Shown here one piece after another: positions 49,570 to 60,875 of a DNA stretch of 64,000 nucleotides. The stretch spans positions 1 to 64,000 of the forward strand of contig CAJNOL010000621.1 in NCBI GenBank assembly GCA_905250125.1, given 5' to 3'. Numbering within the stretch: position 1 is the first letter of the stretch; each line of letters begins with the position of its first letter. A program made the position numbers and the translations under genes. A model generated the notes under the pieces. That model ran no database searches and was not told where the DNA came from. It saw only the letters and a program-made list of their open reading frames with translations. Source of the stretch: Rotaria sordida. Lineage: Eukaryota; Rotifera; Eurotatoria; Philodinida; Philodinidae.

Positions 49570-50605
49570 GCTTTCGTCTTGTTTTATACGCATTGGAAGT
49601 TTCCTTTGACAGGAAGAAAGATTGCGACGAATAAAAAAAAACAATTTGTTTACTACATAAAACAGAGAGATGCATGATCATTATTTTTTAGAAAAATAAA
49701 GTTAACATCATCTTTTGATAGAGAAAAAAATATCTAGTCAATAAAATAGATGAAATGATCAATAAATTAATTAATTATAAAATCAGTAGATTAATTGAAT
49801 GATTAGTAAATAAAATTTACTGACAGTCAATGAAATCGATCGGTAAGTATAGAAATTGAAATGCGTTATAGTGTGACACACTTTTTTCTTCTTCTTTTCA
49901 TATTGTCATCTGATAGAGATATCATGTACAACATGCATATAGGTAGTATTTGTTTCTATTCTTTCCTCCAACTTTCGCTCAGAGTCTATGAGTAAAACAA
50001 TAAGATGGATGTGGTGCAATATGTTCTATAAAAGTGATACATCAGATGAAGAGATTGTCGAAGAAAAGTATTAAATAAAGGGAAGCGAAAGACCTTGCCA
50101 AAAAAAAAACAGAGATCAATATATCGGACTAACGAAGCAACATTTGATAATGTTGATTGAGCAGAAACATTAACTAGTAATGAATGGTCAAAACATTGCG
50201 CAAACTATACTCATGTAATGAAAACAGGTAGTTTACTGCGATTTCATCAATCCGATTACCGGCTTCATTTACCATGGTAAACTACCGGTATAGGTCGGTT
50301 AATCAGAAAGTTTTTCGGAAAGAATCAGTCACTCCTACTTGATACCAAACTTAAACGCATTGTGATTTTGTTTCAGAAAATTTTTTTTGGATCTTCGCAT
50401 CTCACAGTTTAATATGCACCAGATAATATCAGTACGCTGAATCCACCTGTAGTATCAACATAGCATGAAAATGTCTCGTAATTTAGATCCAGTTCAGAAC
50501 TTCTATCTCATGTTTCATATGGTCACAACTAGCAAATTGGTTCTTCTATAACTATATAGTTCCTATCCGGTCAGAACGTAAGATACTCTGAAAATAAATA
50601 TTATT
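49570..50605. other. Intergenic, nothing certain
   Basis: Starts with the leader of the RBR gene. ACCGG/TTTACC-type palindromic words near 50225-50310 resemble the insertion near 23.9-24.0 kb. No gene seen. Confidence 0.4.
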
Positions 50606-50609
50606 TTAA

Positions 50610-51289
50610 CTACCAAGTTTTTTTATTGTCTTTAACATCATTGGTGAACTGTACGAACAACAATCTCTAAAAAATATATTTTTGCAGTGACATCTATTTT
50701 CATTTTAGTTTTTCTATTCATTTTACAACTGAATGAATCAGCACAAATATAATTTATCTGCTGAACTATGCTATGAGATATTTTTTTACTCTATAAATTA
50801 TACACACTGGCTAGGATCGTAGCACTTAATGTAGAGCAAGTATATGTCAGCTATATAAAGCAGAGAGTGAAAAAAGTTACTATTTATAAAATTGAAGGTA
50901 AGCATAATGATCATAAGGGTGTGGAAGTATAAAGCCTTCGGCACATTAGGAAACTCGCAGTCTTCTATTCTATATTATTGTTCATAAGTTACAAAAGAGA
51001 CTTCTATTGAGTTCCTCAAGAAAAAGTCATATTTTTTGGTAGCCTCGCTAACAATTTTTAGTGTTAATTTATTTTTTGCCCAATGCATCGTTTGTAAACA
51101 AGTTTATTTCAGCTTTCTCCAGGCATATTGCAAAAGATCTCTGATGTGACTTCACGATATGTTTTCGATAAAGAAAGACATTTTTTAAAAAGACTGTTCT
51201 CTCCTATTTGCTACTTCTCAAAGTTTTTCTAACTTGGAACTAATACATCACTATGATGATGGAAGGAAAATATTGCCTATAGTCAACTC
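50610..51289. repeat. Duplicated module X, copy A
   Basis: Near-identical in orientation and order to 60035-60875 (for example GATCGTAGCACTTAATGTAG, then AGAGTGAAAAAAGTTACT, then TTATTTTTTGCCCAATGCAT). Copy A lacks about 190 bp present in copy B just before GATCGTAGC, and carries a small insertion near 50965-51010. Similarity stops exactly at the left edge of the hAT MITE. Confidence 0.85.
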
Positions 51290-51810
51290 CAGGGATGTGG
51301 CGACCACGGGGTGCAGGGGGGGTGCGCACCCCCTCACTTTTAGAAAATTTTCGCTTTTTCCCAGCAAAAATTTGTTAAATTTATTGAAAAAAAAGATCGT
51401 GAGATGGAAAAATAAGGATCTGCACCCCCCCCCCCACTTTTTAAAATTTCGTAAATGCATTATTTCATGTTCAAAAATTTTTTAAATACACCCTCAATTT
51501 TTCAAAAAATTTCTCTTGCACCCCTCCACTTTTTTCTCTTCGCCACATCCCTGGTCTCAACGATGTTCATGATAATTATATAGAAGAATTTCTATTTCAT
51601 ACAAAAACATATTTAACGAAAAATGTCAATCTTTTTATTGAATATGAATCTTTAGAACGAATAACACACAATTTCACAAGAGAATGCACACGAATTAATT
51701 GTGCAAAAGTTGATAAATTATATTTATGTGGTAATGATGAATTGAAATGTGAAAATTCTTTAGGAAAATATTTTCCTATTGCCAAAATAATTAATCCAAG
51801 AAGATATTGA
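50815..51810 (+). pseudogene. Chimeric gene fragment joined at a MITE
   Basis: A partial exon (50815-50900) encodes IVALNVEQVYVSYIKQRVKK and ends at GTAAGC; the corresponding exon in copy B is longer and intact. A second exon would start at 51282 (TCAAC) but runs straight into the hAT MITE and stops inside it. To the right of the MITE, an open + strand stretch from about 51556 to the stop at 51808-51810 (NDVHDNYIEEFLFHTKTYL, LERITHNFTRECTRINCAK, SLGKYFPIAKIINPRRY) has strong coding character but no counterpart in copy B. The two sides therefore seem to come from different genes. Families are not recognised. Confidence 0.5.
51290..51553. mobile_element. hAT-type MITE (copy 2)
   Basis: A 264-bp relative of the element at 11109-11367, nearly identical, with the same CAGGGATGTGGCGA/CGCCACATCCCTG ends and a longer C-run. 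The flanking octamers differ (GTCAACTC left, GTCTCAAC right), unlike copy 1 with its perfect duplication. Confidence 0.88.
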
Positions 51811-51819
51811 AAAAGAACA

Positions 51820-52790
51820 AAAATCTTATATTTAATAAAAGAAAATTATCTTTTATTAAAATACAAAAAAATAATCTAAATTGAAAGATTTTCCATAACA
51901 AATATATGGGTGGAATATATATTAAGTGAAAAGAATTTGTTCAAATTTTGTTTTTCTTTCGAATAAATTTTTTTCTAACAATTTTATTCGAAGTCAATTC
52001 TGATATGGAATGAGTTTTGTCAATGTTTCAATGTCTTAATTATAGAATCTAATAAGACTGGAACCATGATATTTCATCTTGCATTATTATCATTTGATCT
52101 TTGTCTTATCACTCATTAAAACAAAATGTTTCTTTTTGAATTAACACATTGTATCCGATCGTATTGAAAATATATTTCGATTTGAATGAGTTCAGGTAGA
52201 TCATCTGTGGTCTTATATTCATTAGATACTATAAAAAATAACAAACAGTTAAGATAAAAATGAATAGAGTTTTCTTAGATATCATAAATAATTATTGTAT
52301 AATATTATTATTAAAAATTCAATGGTAATAAGTGATACTTGTTCGATGTCTCTCTCTGCGATGTATATGTGAATTGTAAATGATTTCTACAATGAATATC
52401 GTTTCTCAATGTATTTGTTCTGCTATGACTATTCAAACTTACAATCAATTCTCATTCTCATTTAAAAAAGTGTAATACGCTTAGTTAAGTTACAAGTCAA
52501 ACGGAACGGATTATCTTTTTTTGTCACATAAAATTATTTCGAAATTTACTACATCATTTATTGATGTATTCATTTGATTGTTCATCAGATCTCGATTGTT
52601 TTCTAAATTTAAGAGTACAAATATCTTTCAAATGTATATTGTTCGTTACTATGTGAAGTATTTAATGTTGAACGCTATTTGTGTTCTTGAAGATAAAAAG
52701 AAAACGAAAAATATCGACTTATTTTAGCATCGAAAGATTTGTAAAAAAATCTATTTATTCTTTTTTTTCTTTGAAAAAATTCGTTAATCA
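51820..52790. other. Intergenic, nothing recognised
   Basis: AT-rich; 3' flanks of the convergent fragments on either side. Confidence 0.4.
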
Positions 52791-52795
52791 TCTGT

Positions 52796-53914
52796 TTATT
52801 TTTTCAAGTAATCCGTAATTTTTAAAACTTCTGGTTCTTGTTCAGACATGATTCTTGGTTTGTTTTCTTGAATGACTTCTGCCAAGATATCGAATGCATC
52901 AACACCACTATCTTCTTGTTCACCATCGATATCTTTTTGTTCAACAACAACTTGTGTTGATGAATTCATTTGTAATGTACTATCACCTTTTTCAGTTGAT
53001 TTTAATTTGAAATTATTTAATTCGATTAGCATTTCATTAGTTATAATATGCACGGTATGATCGAATTCATTTTCATTGATCAGTCTATCTGTAGTAAACG
53101 AAAATAAGGTTGACCTTTTTTTCTTATGGAATATCATCATATCTTACTCGAGTTTTTTTAAACTCTTGTTAAAATTGACAAAGGAATTGATTTGTAATGT
53201 TTTTCTTATATCATAACCAAGACTAATTTGATTGTTCTAAAACAAATGAAATTATTTTTGTACTTTATCTTTTTATCGCACAAAAATAATTTGCTTACTT
53301 CTATACGAAAACTTATTTCACCTGTTTTTATAGCAATAACTAATGCAAATTTCATATCTTCATAGATGTAGTTTAATGCCAATCGTCTATTGGAAGCATT
53401 TGCCAATTCGACGAAATCAGAATTCTTCTAAAATTCATGAAATAGAATTATATAATTGATAAGATTTTTCTCACGTCATATATGGTATGAATGTTTTGGG
53501 AAAGTTGCAACTCGTCACGATTTTTCTTGTCTGGCTTTCGTAACAAATTGACAGTACGAAAGCCCGTAACAGAGGTTTCGTAACGACAGAATCAGGGCTT
53601 TCATAACAAAAAATCAGAGCTATCGTAAGGAATTTTACAGGGTGATCGTAACCGGTGGTTTGATATGTGGCTTCGTTACGATATCCCTAATTTTTGTTAC
53701 GAAATCCCTGTTGGCTCGTTGCGAAAACTCTGAAACTGTTACGGACTCCCTGTAAATAACAGCTACGATTGCCCTGTAAATTTTGTTACGATATCCCTGT
53801 TTTTTCGTATATCCCTATTTTTAGCGTTACGAAAGCCCTGTTTTTTCTGAAAAATTCAACTCGTCACGTGACGAGTTGCAACCTCCTCAATGGTTTTTTT
53901 GATGATGTATTCAT
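52796..53914 (-). pseudogene. Small unrecognised gene interrupted by a MITE in exon 1
   Basis: Exons on the minus strand: 53914-53475 (contains the MITE), 53427-53299, 53236-53148, 53084-52796. The ATG at 53914 follows an in-frame stop. Ignoring the 363-bp MITE plus one 8-bp duplication leaves a 69-nt exon (23 codons) in phase with the rest, for a 191-residue protein. Visible parts: NASNRRLALNYIYEDMKFAL, ISFRIENNQISLGYDIRK, NEFDHTVHIITNEMLIELNN, then an acidic tail with DSGVDAFDILAEVIQ and a basic end KITDYLKK. No family recognised. As the sequence stands, translation enters the MITE and stops within a few codons, so this allele looks disrupted unless the element is polymorphic, excised or bypassed by another start. 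Confidence 0.7.
53512..53874. mobile_element. MITE with internal GTTACGA...CCCTG repeats
   Basis: A 363-bp insertion with ends TCGTCACG and CGTGACGA, flanked by identical 8-bp GTTGCAAC copies (53504-53511 and 53875-53882). The interior is built of degenerate units such as TTACGAAAGCCCTG, TTACGATATCCCTG and their complements. A perfect 22-bp palindrome centred on CACGTG spans 53857-53878. The 8-bp duplication suggests a hAT-like mechanism, although the termini differ from the CAGGG elements. No coding capacity. Confidence 0.82.
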
Positions 53915-54538
53915 GGAAAATTTTATAGAAAAACTTGAATTTGTCGCCTTGATTTATAATTAACCTAAAACATAAAAGATATCATTTAATGTGTGAAAAA
54001 TCTCGGATAGAGAAAATTGTTGAAAAAAACGAAAAAATATTTTATATAGATTATTTATATTCTGATGTTATTTCGATTCTTTCGTTTATCCATCTTTTAC
54101 ATTTAGATTTTATTCCTCTTTCGCGGTTTCCAAATTTCATGGATAAAACAATTGTTCATATAAAGTATTGGAAAAAAAATTTCTACATAAATCACAATAT
54201 TCTAAAAGACAAAAAGTATTTGAATCAGAGATAATTGAAAAAAGAAAGGATATTTTGTACTGAAATTTTCCTAAAAAACATTCTCTTTATTTTTTTTTCT
54301 CATTTTGAAAGTCACCGTATAGATGTCGTAGAATAATTAGAAATATTCTCAGCACATTATTTATGTCTATACATAAATTTTGTTTTTTGTTACAACAGTC
54401 AATTTTCACTTTTAACTTATCTTTTTTTACGTAATAATCAAATGTAAAAATAGAACAAGATCTATTAATTATTTTTTCGAAACATGAAACCTTTCTATTC
54501 ATTGTTAAATCTCTCCAGTTGCTCGTAAAACATTCAAG

Positions 54539-54885
54539 ATCCCAGGACGAACAATCCGACAGTGGATCCCATCGGATCCTATCGAATCCTATCCAGATCC
54601 TATAGGATTTTATTGGATCCGGGTCACGATCCGACTAACGGATCCATAGTATTGGAATCCGATAGGATACTATAGGAACCTCGTCGGAATCCGACTGCTG
54701 GAGTTCCTATCGAATCCGACTGTTGAATTTGATCGGATCTCTGTCGGATCCGATCGGATGTCTCTCGGATTCCAAAACTAGGATTTGTTCGTCGGATCGT
54801 GGCCCAGATTCCGATCGGATTTTGTAGGACTCGTTGGATCCTATAAGATACCATCGGATCCGTGTCGAATTGATTGACCTGGGAT
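54539..54885. repeat. GGATCC-rich repeat element
   Basis: About 350 bp packed with GGATCC, GATAGGATCC and CGGAATCCGA words, bounded by ATCCCAGG (54539-54546) and CCTGGGAT (54878-54885), a perfect 8-bp inverted pair. Similar word composition occurs at 5215-5540 and 43640-44120. Open frames through it are repeat-derived. Confidence 0.65.
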
Positions 54886-54889
54886 GATT

Positions 54890-55560
54890 AAAATTGTACA
54901 AACATAGATGTGTAGTTTTTTGAAGATTTCGAACGTCCCATTTATAACAAAATTTAAGATCGCATTGCATTTTGTTCTTTTTTCTTTTCAAATAATTTTT
55001 AATGGTTCAAGTGAACGATTTTACCAGATAGAAAGAGAAGATTCATCTCAAGAAGAATTTTTAGAACAAATTTTAATTAATATGATTGAATGAATCCTGC
55101 TTATTTAGTGTGCAAAATGACAGGCAATCAGTATTCTATGCTTTTCTTTTTGTCCAATCTATGATTTTTGCTTTACTTTAACGTTGTCGAACATGATCTA
55201 AAGATCATCGAAAAGAGAACCTATGTGTCTCCATGGATGAAACCAACTGATGAGATCTTTAGGCTAGATCGAAACGCGGCATCAGTGCTTACCTCATTCT
55301 CTCACCATCACCATCAACCCTTTTCATTTGCACATCTTTTTAAAAGTGCTTAATATTGTATTGGAGAGAAAAACGAAAGAGAATAGAAAAAAAACTGCGA
55401 AATAAGTCAATGTCTTAAATCTTTTGTGATGCAATTCATTTCAACGCGTAGTCTGTATCAAGTCCATCACAATTATCGTTATTATCTATATCCTTATTCA
55501 GATTACTTTTAGTAATAAGTTCAGCAATCAAAACAGTAAGAGGAGTAGCAAATAGTATCC
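54890..55560. other. Unassigned sequence with one possible terminal exon
   Basis: On the + strand, from about 55010 to the stop at 55093 the text SSERFYQIEREDSSQEEFLE followed by QILINMIE looks like a final coding exon preceded by a possible AG acceptor, but no upstream exon can be linked. The remainder shows nothing recognisable. Confidence 0.3.
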
Positions 55561-55564
55561 TTAA

Positions 55565-56216
55565 CCCTTTGACGGCGAAGCCCGTAAATTTACGGTTTCA
55601 AACTGAATAGGATGATAACGCTTTTATTCACTATTTTTTTTTTCTGTGGTTTTTGAAGACCGCTTGAAGAAACTCACTAGCGACATGTTGTGACAACTAG
55701 GGGTCTCTTTCGTAACTTACTTTCGATGACTCATACGAGACTAATCGTTTTATTTGGTATTCCAGAATATTCTGTTGAAGTAGTATAAACAGGAATGCCC
55801 TTATCACGTAAATCGTACAGAGTGATTGAATAAAATTATATTTACAAAGAGACGGCAATAATACTAATTGTTATTACTCAACTTTATACATTACACTGAC
55901 TCTTTTTGGCATATTCTGAATTTTTTTCTGGATTATTATGGCATCTATTAGTACAACTGATTCTGATGTTGCTGAAAGCCTTACAGATTCCGAATTAGAC
56001 GATGAATTAGACACTGATTCTACTTGCGAGTTTGATAATGAATTCGATAATGAAGATAGCGAACAGCATAGACAGGAATCTTTTGCAGAGCGAAGCATCT
56101 TTAAATCGACTCTAATAAATCAAACACTTCTAATCAGTGCTAACTGAGATAGCATAATTGATTTCGGTAATTCAACTTCACTCTTTATCGGAAAAAATAA
56201 GTCCACCGTCAAAGGG
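55565..56216 (+). mobile_element. piggyBac-type deletion derivative
   Basis: A 652-bp element with termini CCCTTTGACGG and CCGTCAAAGGG, flanked by TTAA on both sides (55561-55564, 56217-56220), the hallmark of piggyBac insertion. A subterminal palindrome CCGTAAATTTACGG lies near the left end. It retains an acidic open frame but no catalytic region, so it is a non-autonomous internal-deletion copy. Confidence 0.92.
55938..56147 (+). pseudogene. Truncated piggyBac transposase N-terminus
   Basis: A 69-codon frame beginning MASISTTDSDVAESLTDSEL continues with Asp/Glu-rich text (DDELDTDSTCEF, NEFDNEDSEQ) and stops near the right end of the element. An acidic, disordered N-terminus is usual for piggyBac transposases (about 500-600 residues); the DDD catalytic domain and Cys-rich C-terminus are absent. 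Assignment rests on the TTAA/inverted-repeat context. Confidence 0.6.
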
Positions 56217-56224
56217 TTAATTAA

Positions 56225-57450
56225 ACGAAACATTCTTTAGTTTGTTTAAATGAAAAACATTTTTCAGAAATGATTTCCAATAAAATATTTGAATTTATCC
56301 CATTGAAATTTTAATCTATTTTGTCAAACATTACTTGAAAAGGAATGTTGAAATGTTTAGAGGCAGAAATTTCGACCTTCGAACTGCCGTGACAGACATG
56401 TTGAAAAAGCTTTATCACAAATGTGACAGATATACATATGATCGCACAAGGGAAAGTGAGAGAGAGAGGATAACGATCTTTTGTGATGTAAAGGGATATT
56501 TGGAAGAAAAATTCGAATGATGTGAAAAGGTATTGTCAAATGACAGAATCGAACCATTTCGTTGTTGTCAGAAGTTGGAGGATTGTCGTGTTTGACATTT
56601 TGAATCCCATACGGATAACGCTAAATGCTTTTTATATAGAAATAATTCTTATCAAATACATGAAAATTGATTTAAATTAGAAGAAAATTTGTTAATTCTC
56701 ATATTAACATTTGATTAAACTCTGAAAAGTTTCTTTTATTTATAGAATAAAATAATATTGAAATGAGATCAATACTAGGATAATCTCTGAAAGAAAAATC
56801 TTTTTTTGTTATTGAAAGAGAATATAAATAAATCTCTTCATCACCTTCAACAATGAAAATCTTTCAATGAATGAGAAAGAAAAAAAAACATTTGTCTTCA
56901 TCGATGAATTATTTGTTTAAAAAGAATTTTTCTTCATCAATATATGATTGATCTTGTCAATGTCAGTTCATTATTATGAAAATCAATAATCATTCTTAAT
57001 TTAAATGATTTGTTTCGAAGAAAAAAATCATTTCCTTTTAACAATTTTATTTTTTTTCGTTTTTCAAATGTAGAATTTTAATGAAATTGTCACACATACG
57101 AAAAGAAATATTGGATGTTTTTAGATCTGATAGGTCAATATTTTGAAGAAATCTTTTTTAATGAAGATTTATCAAATGTTTTATTAGAAAGAAAAATCTT
57201 TTTATTGTGAATGTGTTTCAAAGAGATATATCAGATTTGAATTAAATTATTAACAATCTTTTCTAAATCATTTAATCATGATGAAAAAGAATTGAGATAC
57301 AGTTAAACCTCTCATAGTGGACATCTCCATATAGTTGCATGAGTTGGCCAATTCGAGTTCGAATATAAATGACTCTTGAAAGCCTCCTGACGATTATAAA
57401 ATAATTCAAAAAAAAAATTCAACAAGGCCTTCCGAGTCGGAAAAAAATTT
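56225..57450. other. Intergenic, nothing certain
   Basis: AT-rich. CAGTTAAACCTCTCATAGTG at about 57300 resembles the terminal repeat of pogo/Tigger-like transposons, but no matching partner end was found. Confidence 0.35.
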
Positions 57451-57454
57451 TCTC

Positions 57455-57645
57455 AATTATATAATTCTAATTGACATGCCTTATTCATGTAAAATTTTGG
57501 CCAAAGGTCAAAGTTTGAATTATAACTCAATTATATAATTATAATTCAGATGGCTTATCCATGTAAAATTTTGGCCAAAGGCCAAAGGCTAAAGTTTGAA
57601 TTATAACTCATTTATATAATTATAATTGACATGGATTAGCCTTAT
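57455..57645. repeat. Short tandem repeat, ~70-80 bp unit
   Basis: About two and a half copies of a unit built from ATTATATAATTCTAATTGAC, TTATTCATGTAAAATTTTGG, CCAAAGGTCAAAGTTTGAAT and TATAACTC. Copy-to-copy differences are few, including a short CCAAAGG duplication in the second copy. Confidence 0.75.
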
Positions 57646-57649
57646 AAAT

Positions 57650-58850
57650 ATCGATACGAAATTTTAGTACAAGCCGGTTTCTGAAATGATCGTACGGTTA
57701 TGGAAGAGAAGAATAACCGATCACTTCTGCTTCAAATGGTCACGTCAACTTGATATACTTCATAATCTGAATCGCAAATTAGTGGGCACAACTCTGTCTG
57801 AGGGTGAAGGCGAAAGGAATGATAATAAACTCGATGTCCTTGCAAACGAAACAGACAAAATCAAGAATTTTCTACAACAATAGATTCCAAATTGTTTAAT
57901 CTTGATCAGAAATATATGTACAAACCAAACAGGTCGCTAAAGGCCACCATACATGTGAACATGGACTCAACTATATGAGTCATCGACAACAATGACCCAA
58001 GGTATTACAGATATCTTAGTCTTCTACTCATATTATTACAAATCATTCTTTTAGGTTTCAACCACTGAATTCGATTAATGCGATTCATTACGAAAAAATA
58101 TTACACAATAACTCAAACTCATAATGAATTACTTTCTAAAGCCATATTTACCTGAATACAATTTCTATCGAAATCATTTTCAAATTGATATAATTATCTA
58201 CAAATATGCGAAAAACTCCATTTAACATAAACAATCCAATTCCATCTAAAAATTCTTTCCCAGTTATTATTCATACGATTCCATACATAATAAAAAATGC
58301 TTTCAAGTTAACATTTCAATGATGCACACGGTAGTTTTTTTGATTCTAAACATACCTGATGATTGATAGTCTAAGCAACTATCGCAATGCGTCGTATGAT
58401 GCTTTGAATCATCTTTTCTCTTTAAAACTCACACACTCAAGACAGTTTTCTATTACTATTTTTTATAAAGTAACAATGAAATATTCAAATCCTGTTTTGG
58501 CCTTTTTAATTCAAAATAGACGAAGCCATTTGATAAGATCCTTAAGCATTTTCGAAATACCTGCTATCCTGATAGCTATAACTCACCGTTTTATTAGAAT
58601 ATCTACGTTAATAATACATAAATTTCTCATTCTTTTTTTTAAGTTAATTTTTGAGAGTTTCTCAATTTTTGATTCACTCTTAAGAATTTTCTTTGAAATC
58701 TTGATAATTTCTTTATTTATGTAGAATTTTTATTCCGAACTTACCTGACGACTGATCCCTTAAGCAAGGATCGAAACATATATATCGTAAGAAGCTTGGA
58801 ATAATTTCTAATGAAACTCACATCCTCACTCTCACCCCTTATTCCAGTAC
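57650..58850. other. Unassigned sequence
   Basis: Two open frames (57686-57883 and 58359-58724, +) lack recognisable similarity. The words ACCTGATGATTGATAGTCTAAG (58349) and ACCTGACGACTGATCCCTTAAG (58743) form a diverged direct repeat about 390 bp apart. Confidence 0.35.
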
Positions 58851-58860
58851 CTTATACTAT

Positions 58861-59535
58861 AGAAAACAATGTTGAGATCAGATTTTTATCGTGTAGAATA
58901 AAAAAGTACTGCCAGGATTTCTTTCTTCCTTTAAATACCATTAGTTTTTTGAGAGAATGTTCTCGGAGACCTTCCTTTCACTAATCTCTGGAATTTTTTT
59001 GATTATTCCATACGAGCGACCAATACGATAGAAAATAACGTTGAGATTAGATTTTTCTGAGGTATAATAAAAAAGTTCTGTGAGGATTTCTTTTTCCCTG
59101 AAATACCATTAGTTTTTCAGAGAATGGTCTTGGAGACCTTCCCTTCACTAATGTCTGGAATTTTTTTGATTATTCTGTAGCAGTTACTTATACATAGAAA
59201 ATACCGTTGAGATCAGATTTTTAGCTTTTAAAATAACAAAATTACGAGAGGTTTTAATATTTGAAATAGAAGCCTTGCTTTTGCAGCAAGTCTTAGAGGC
59301 ACCCTTTGTATCAGGATATTCTGGCAATTTTTTCATTATCTATTTCCCGTATAGGATGGAAATGAAAATAAGGTTGAGATCAGAGTTTTGGCTTAAAGAA
59401 TGACAAAGTTCCGTGGGATTTTAATATTTGGCTTAAATACCTTATTTTTGAAGGAAGTCTTGGAGAATCGGTTTGTATCAAAATATCGTGGGAGTTTTTT
59501 GTGATCATTCGATTCGACATCTCAAACTGATATAG
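58861..59535. repeat. Tandem array, four ~167-bp units
   Basis: Unit starts at about 58861, 59030, 59196 and 59363, each beginning AGAAAATA(A/C)CGTTGAGAT-like text followed by CAGATTTTT, then AATACCATTAGTTTTT-like and TCTTGGAGACCTTCC-like segments and CTGGAATTTTTTTGATTATT. Units 1 and 2 are most alike; 3 and 4 are more diverged. No coding capacity. Confidence 0.8.
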
Positions 59536-60034
59536 AATATGTTGGCAAACCTATCGTACAGTTAAGTTTTACCAAAATCTTATCTAAAAACGTTGTTTTC
59601 TTAGGGGACATACATGTATGTATTGTTTTTGTTAAATAAATATGTATTTTATTATATTTTTTTAACTTAAATTCCATATCAAATTTTATATTATTTTGTT
59701 CAGCATATTAAACCGATCTAGAATCAGTAGTCATATCAATGATAGTCCGAATTTTGAAGAAAATCTTATCGAATAAACTAATTTTCTCATTGGACATATA
59801 CATATAGGAATCTTTTTATTAAAATACCTCCACATCTTGTTTTTTTATTAGTAAGGTGATCAAATAATATAACAATTTATTCGACACCTTACGCCGATGT
59901 CTAATAAAGACTGACGTCGGTGATTTTATTAAGTTTTAAGAAAATTCTCTAGCGACATCTTTTTTTTCGATATATATATCCATATATATTTAGGCCCACA
60001 CAGAAGTGAACCAAACACATCAACCAAAGTCTAT

Positions 60035-60875
60035 AGGCTTATTTTTTATTGTCTTTGACATCATTGTTGAACTGTACGAACAACAATCTTTAAAAAATAT
60101 TTTTTTGCAGTGACATCTATGTTCATTTTAGTTTTCTGTTCATTTCGCTACTGAATGAATGAGCACAAATATAATTTATCTGCTGAACTATGCTATCAGA
60201 TATTTTTTGTACTCTATAAATTATACACACTGGCTAGTACAGCACTGTATGAGGATTGGTGAGTGTAGCCTGAAAAGGTATCAAAAATGGTAATCTTCAG
60301 TGCTAACACATGATTTCTCTGTTTCTGTCTGTGACTTACCGATCCCTGTAAGCGGTTAACCACTAAAACTATTCCAGTATTTCCAACATGGGTACAGAAA
60401 GTGCGAGAAGAATTTATTAAAGATTCAATAAAGCCAAAGATCGTAGCACTTAATGTAGAGCAAGTATATGTCGACTATATGATGCAGAGAGTGAAAAAAG
60501 TTACTGTTTATAAAATTGAAGGTAAGCATAATGATCATAAGGGTGTGGAAGTATAAAGTCTTCGGCATATTAGGAAACTCGCAGTCTTCTATTGAGTTCC
60601 TCAAGAAAAAGGCATATTTTTTGGTAGCCTCGCCAACAATTTTTAGTGTTAATTTATTTTTTGCCCAATGCATCGTTTGTAAACAAGTTTATTTCAGTTT
60701 TCTCCAGGCATATTGTAAAAGATCTCTGACGTGACTCCACGATATGTTTTCGATAAAGAAAGACATTTTTTTAAAAGACTGTTCTCTCCTATTTGCTACT
60801 TCTCAAAGTTTTTCTAACTTGGAACTGATACATCACTATGATGATGGAAGGAAAATATTGCTTATAGTCAACTTT
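60035..60875. repeat. Duplicated module X, copy B
   Basis: Same orientation as 50610-51289. It contains the ~190 bp (about 60239-60436) missing from copy A and continues into the downstream exon that the hAT MITE interrupts in copy A. It lies about 200 bp upstream of block B of the RBR duplication, whereas in the A region the RBR module comes first. Confidence 0.85.

Noticed and set aside
49450..49677. 75-codon Lys-rich frame upstream of the RBR gene
   Set aside because: It lies in the leader/promoter side, and the paralogous region at 62.8-63.0 kb does not keep the frame.
51234..51485. Plus- and minus-strand frames of 70-80 codons
   Set aside because: Read-through of the hAT MITE; the same frames appear partly in the copy at 11.1 kb.
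57300..57900. pogo/Tigger element starting at CAGTTAAACCTC
   Set aside because: Only one end resembles the family; no matching terminus or transposase motif was found.
58359..58724. 121-codon hydrophobic plus-strand frame
   Set aside because: AT-rich composition yields Ile/Phe/Leu; no family motif or conserved exon structure.
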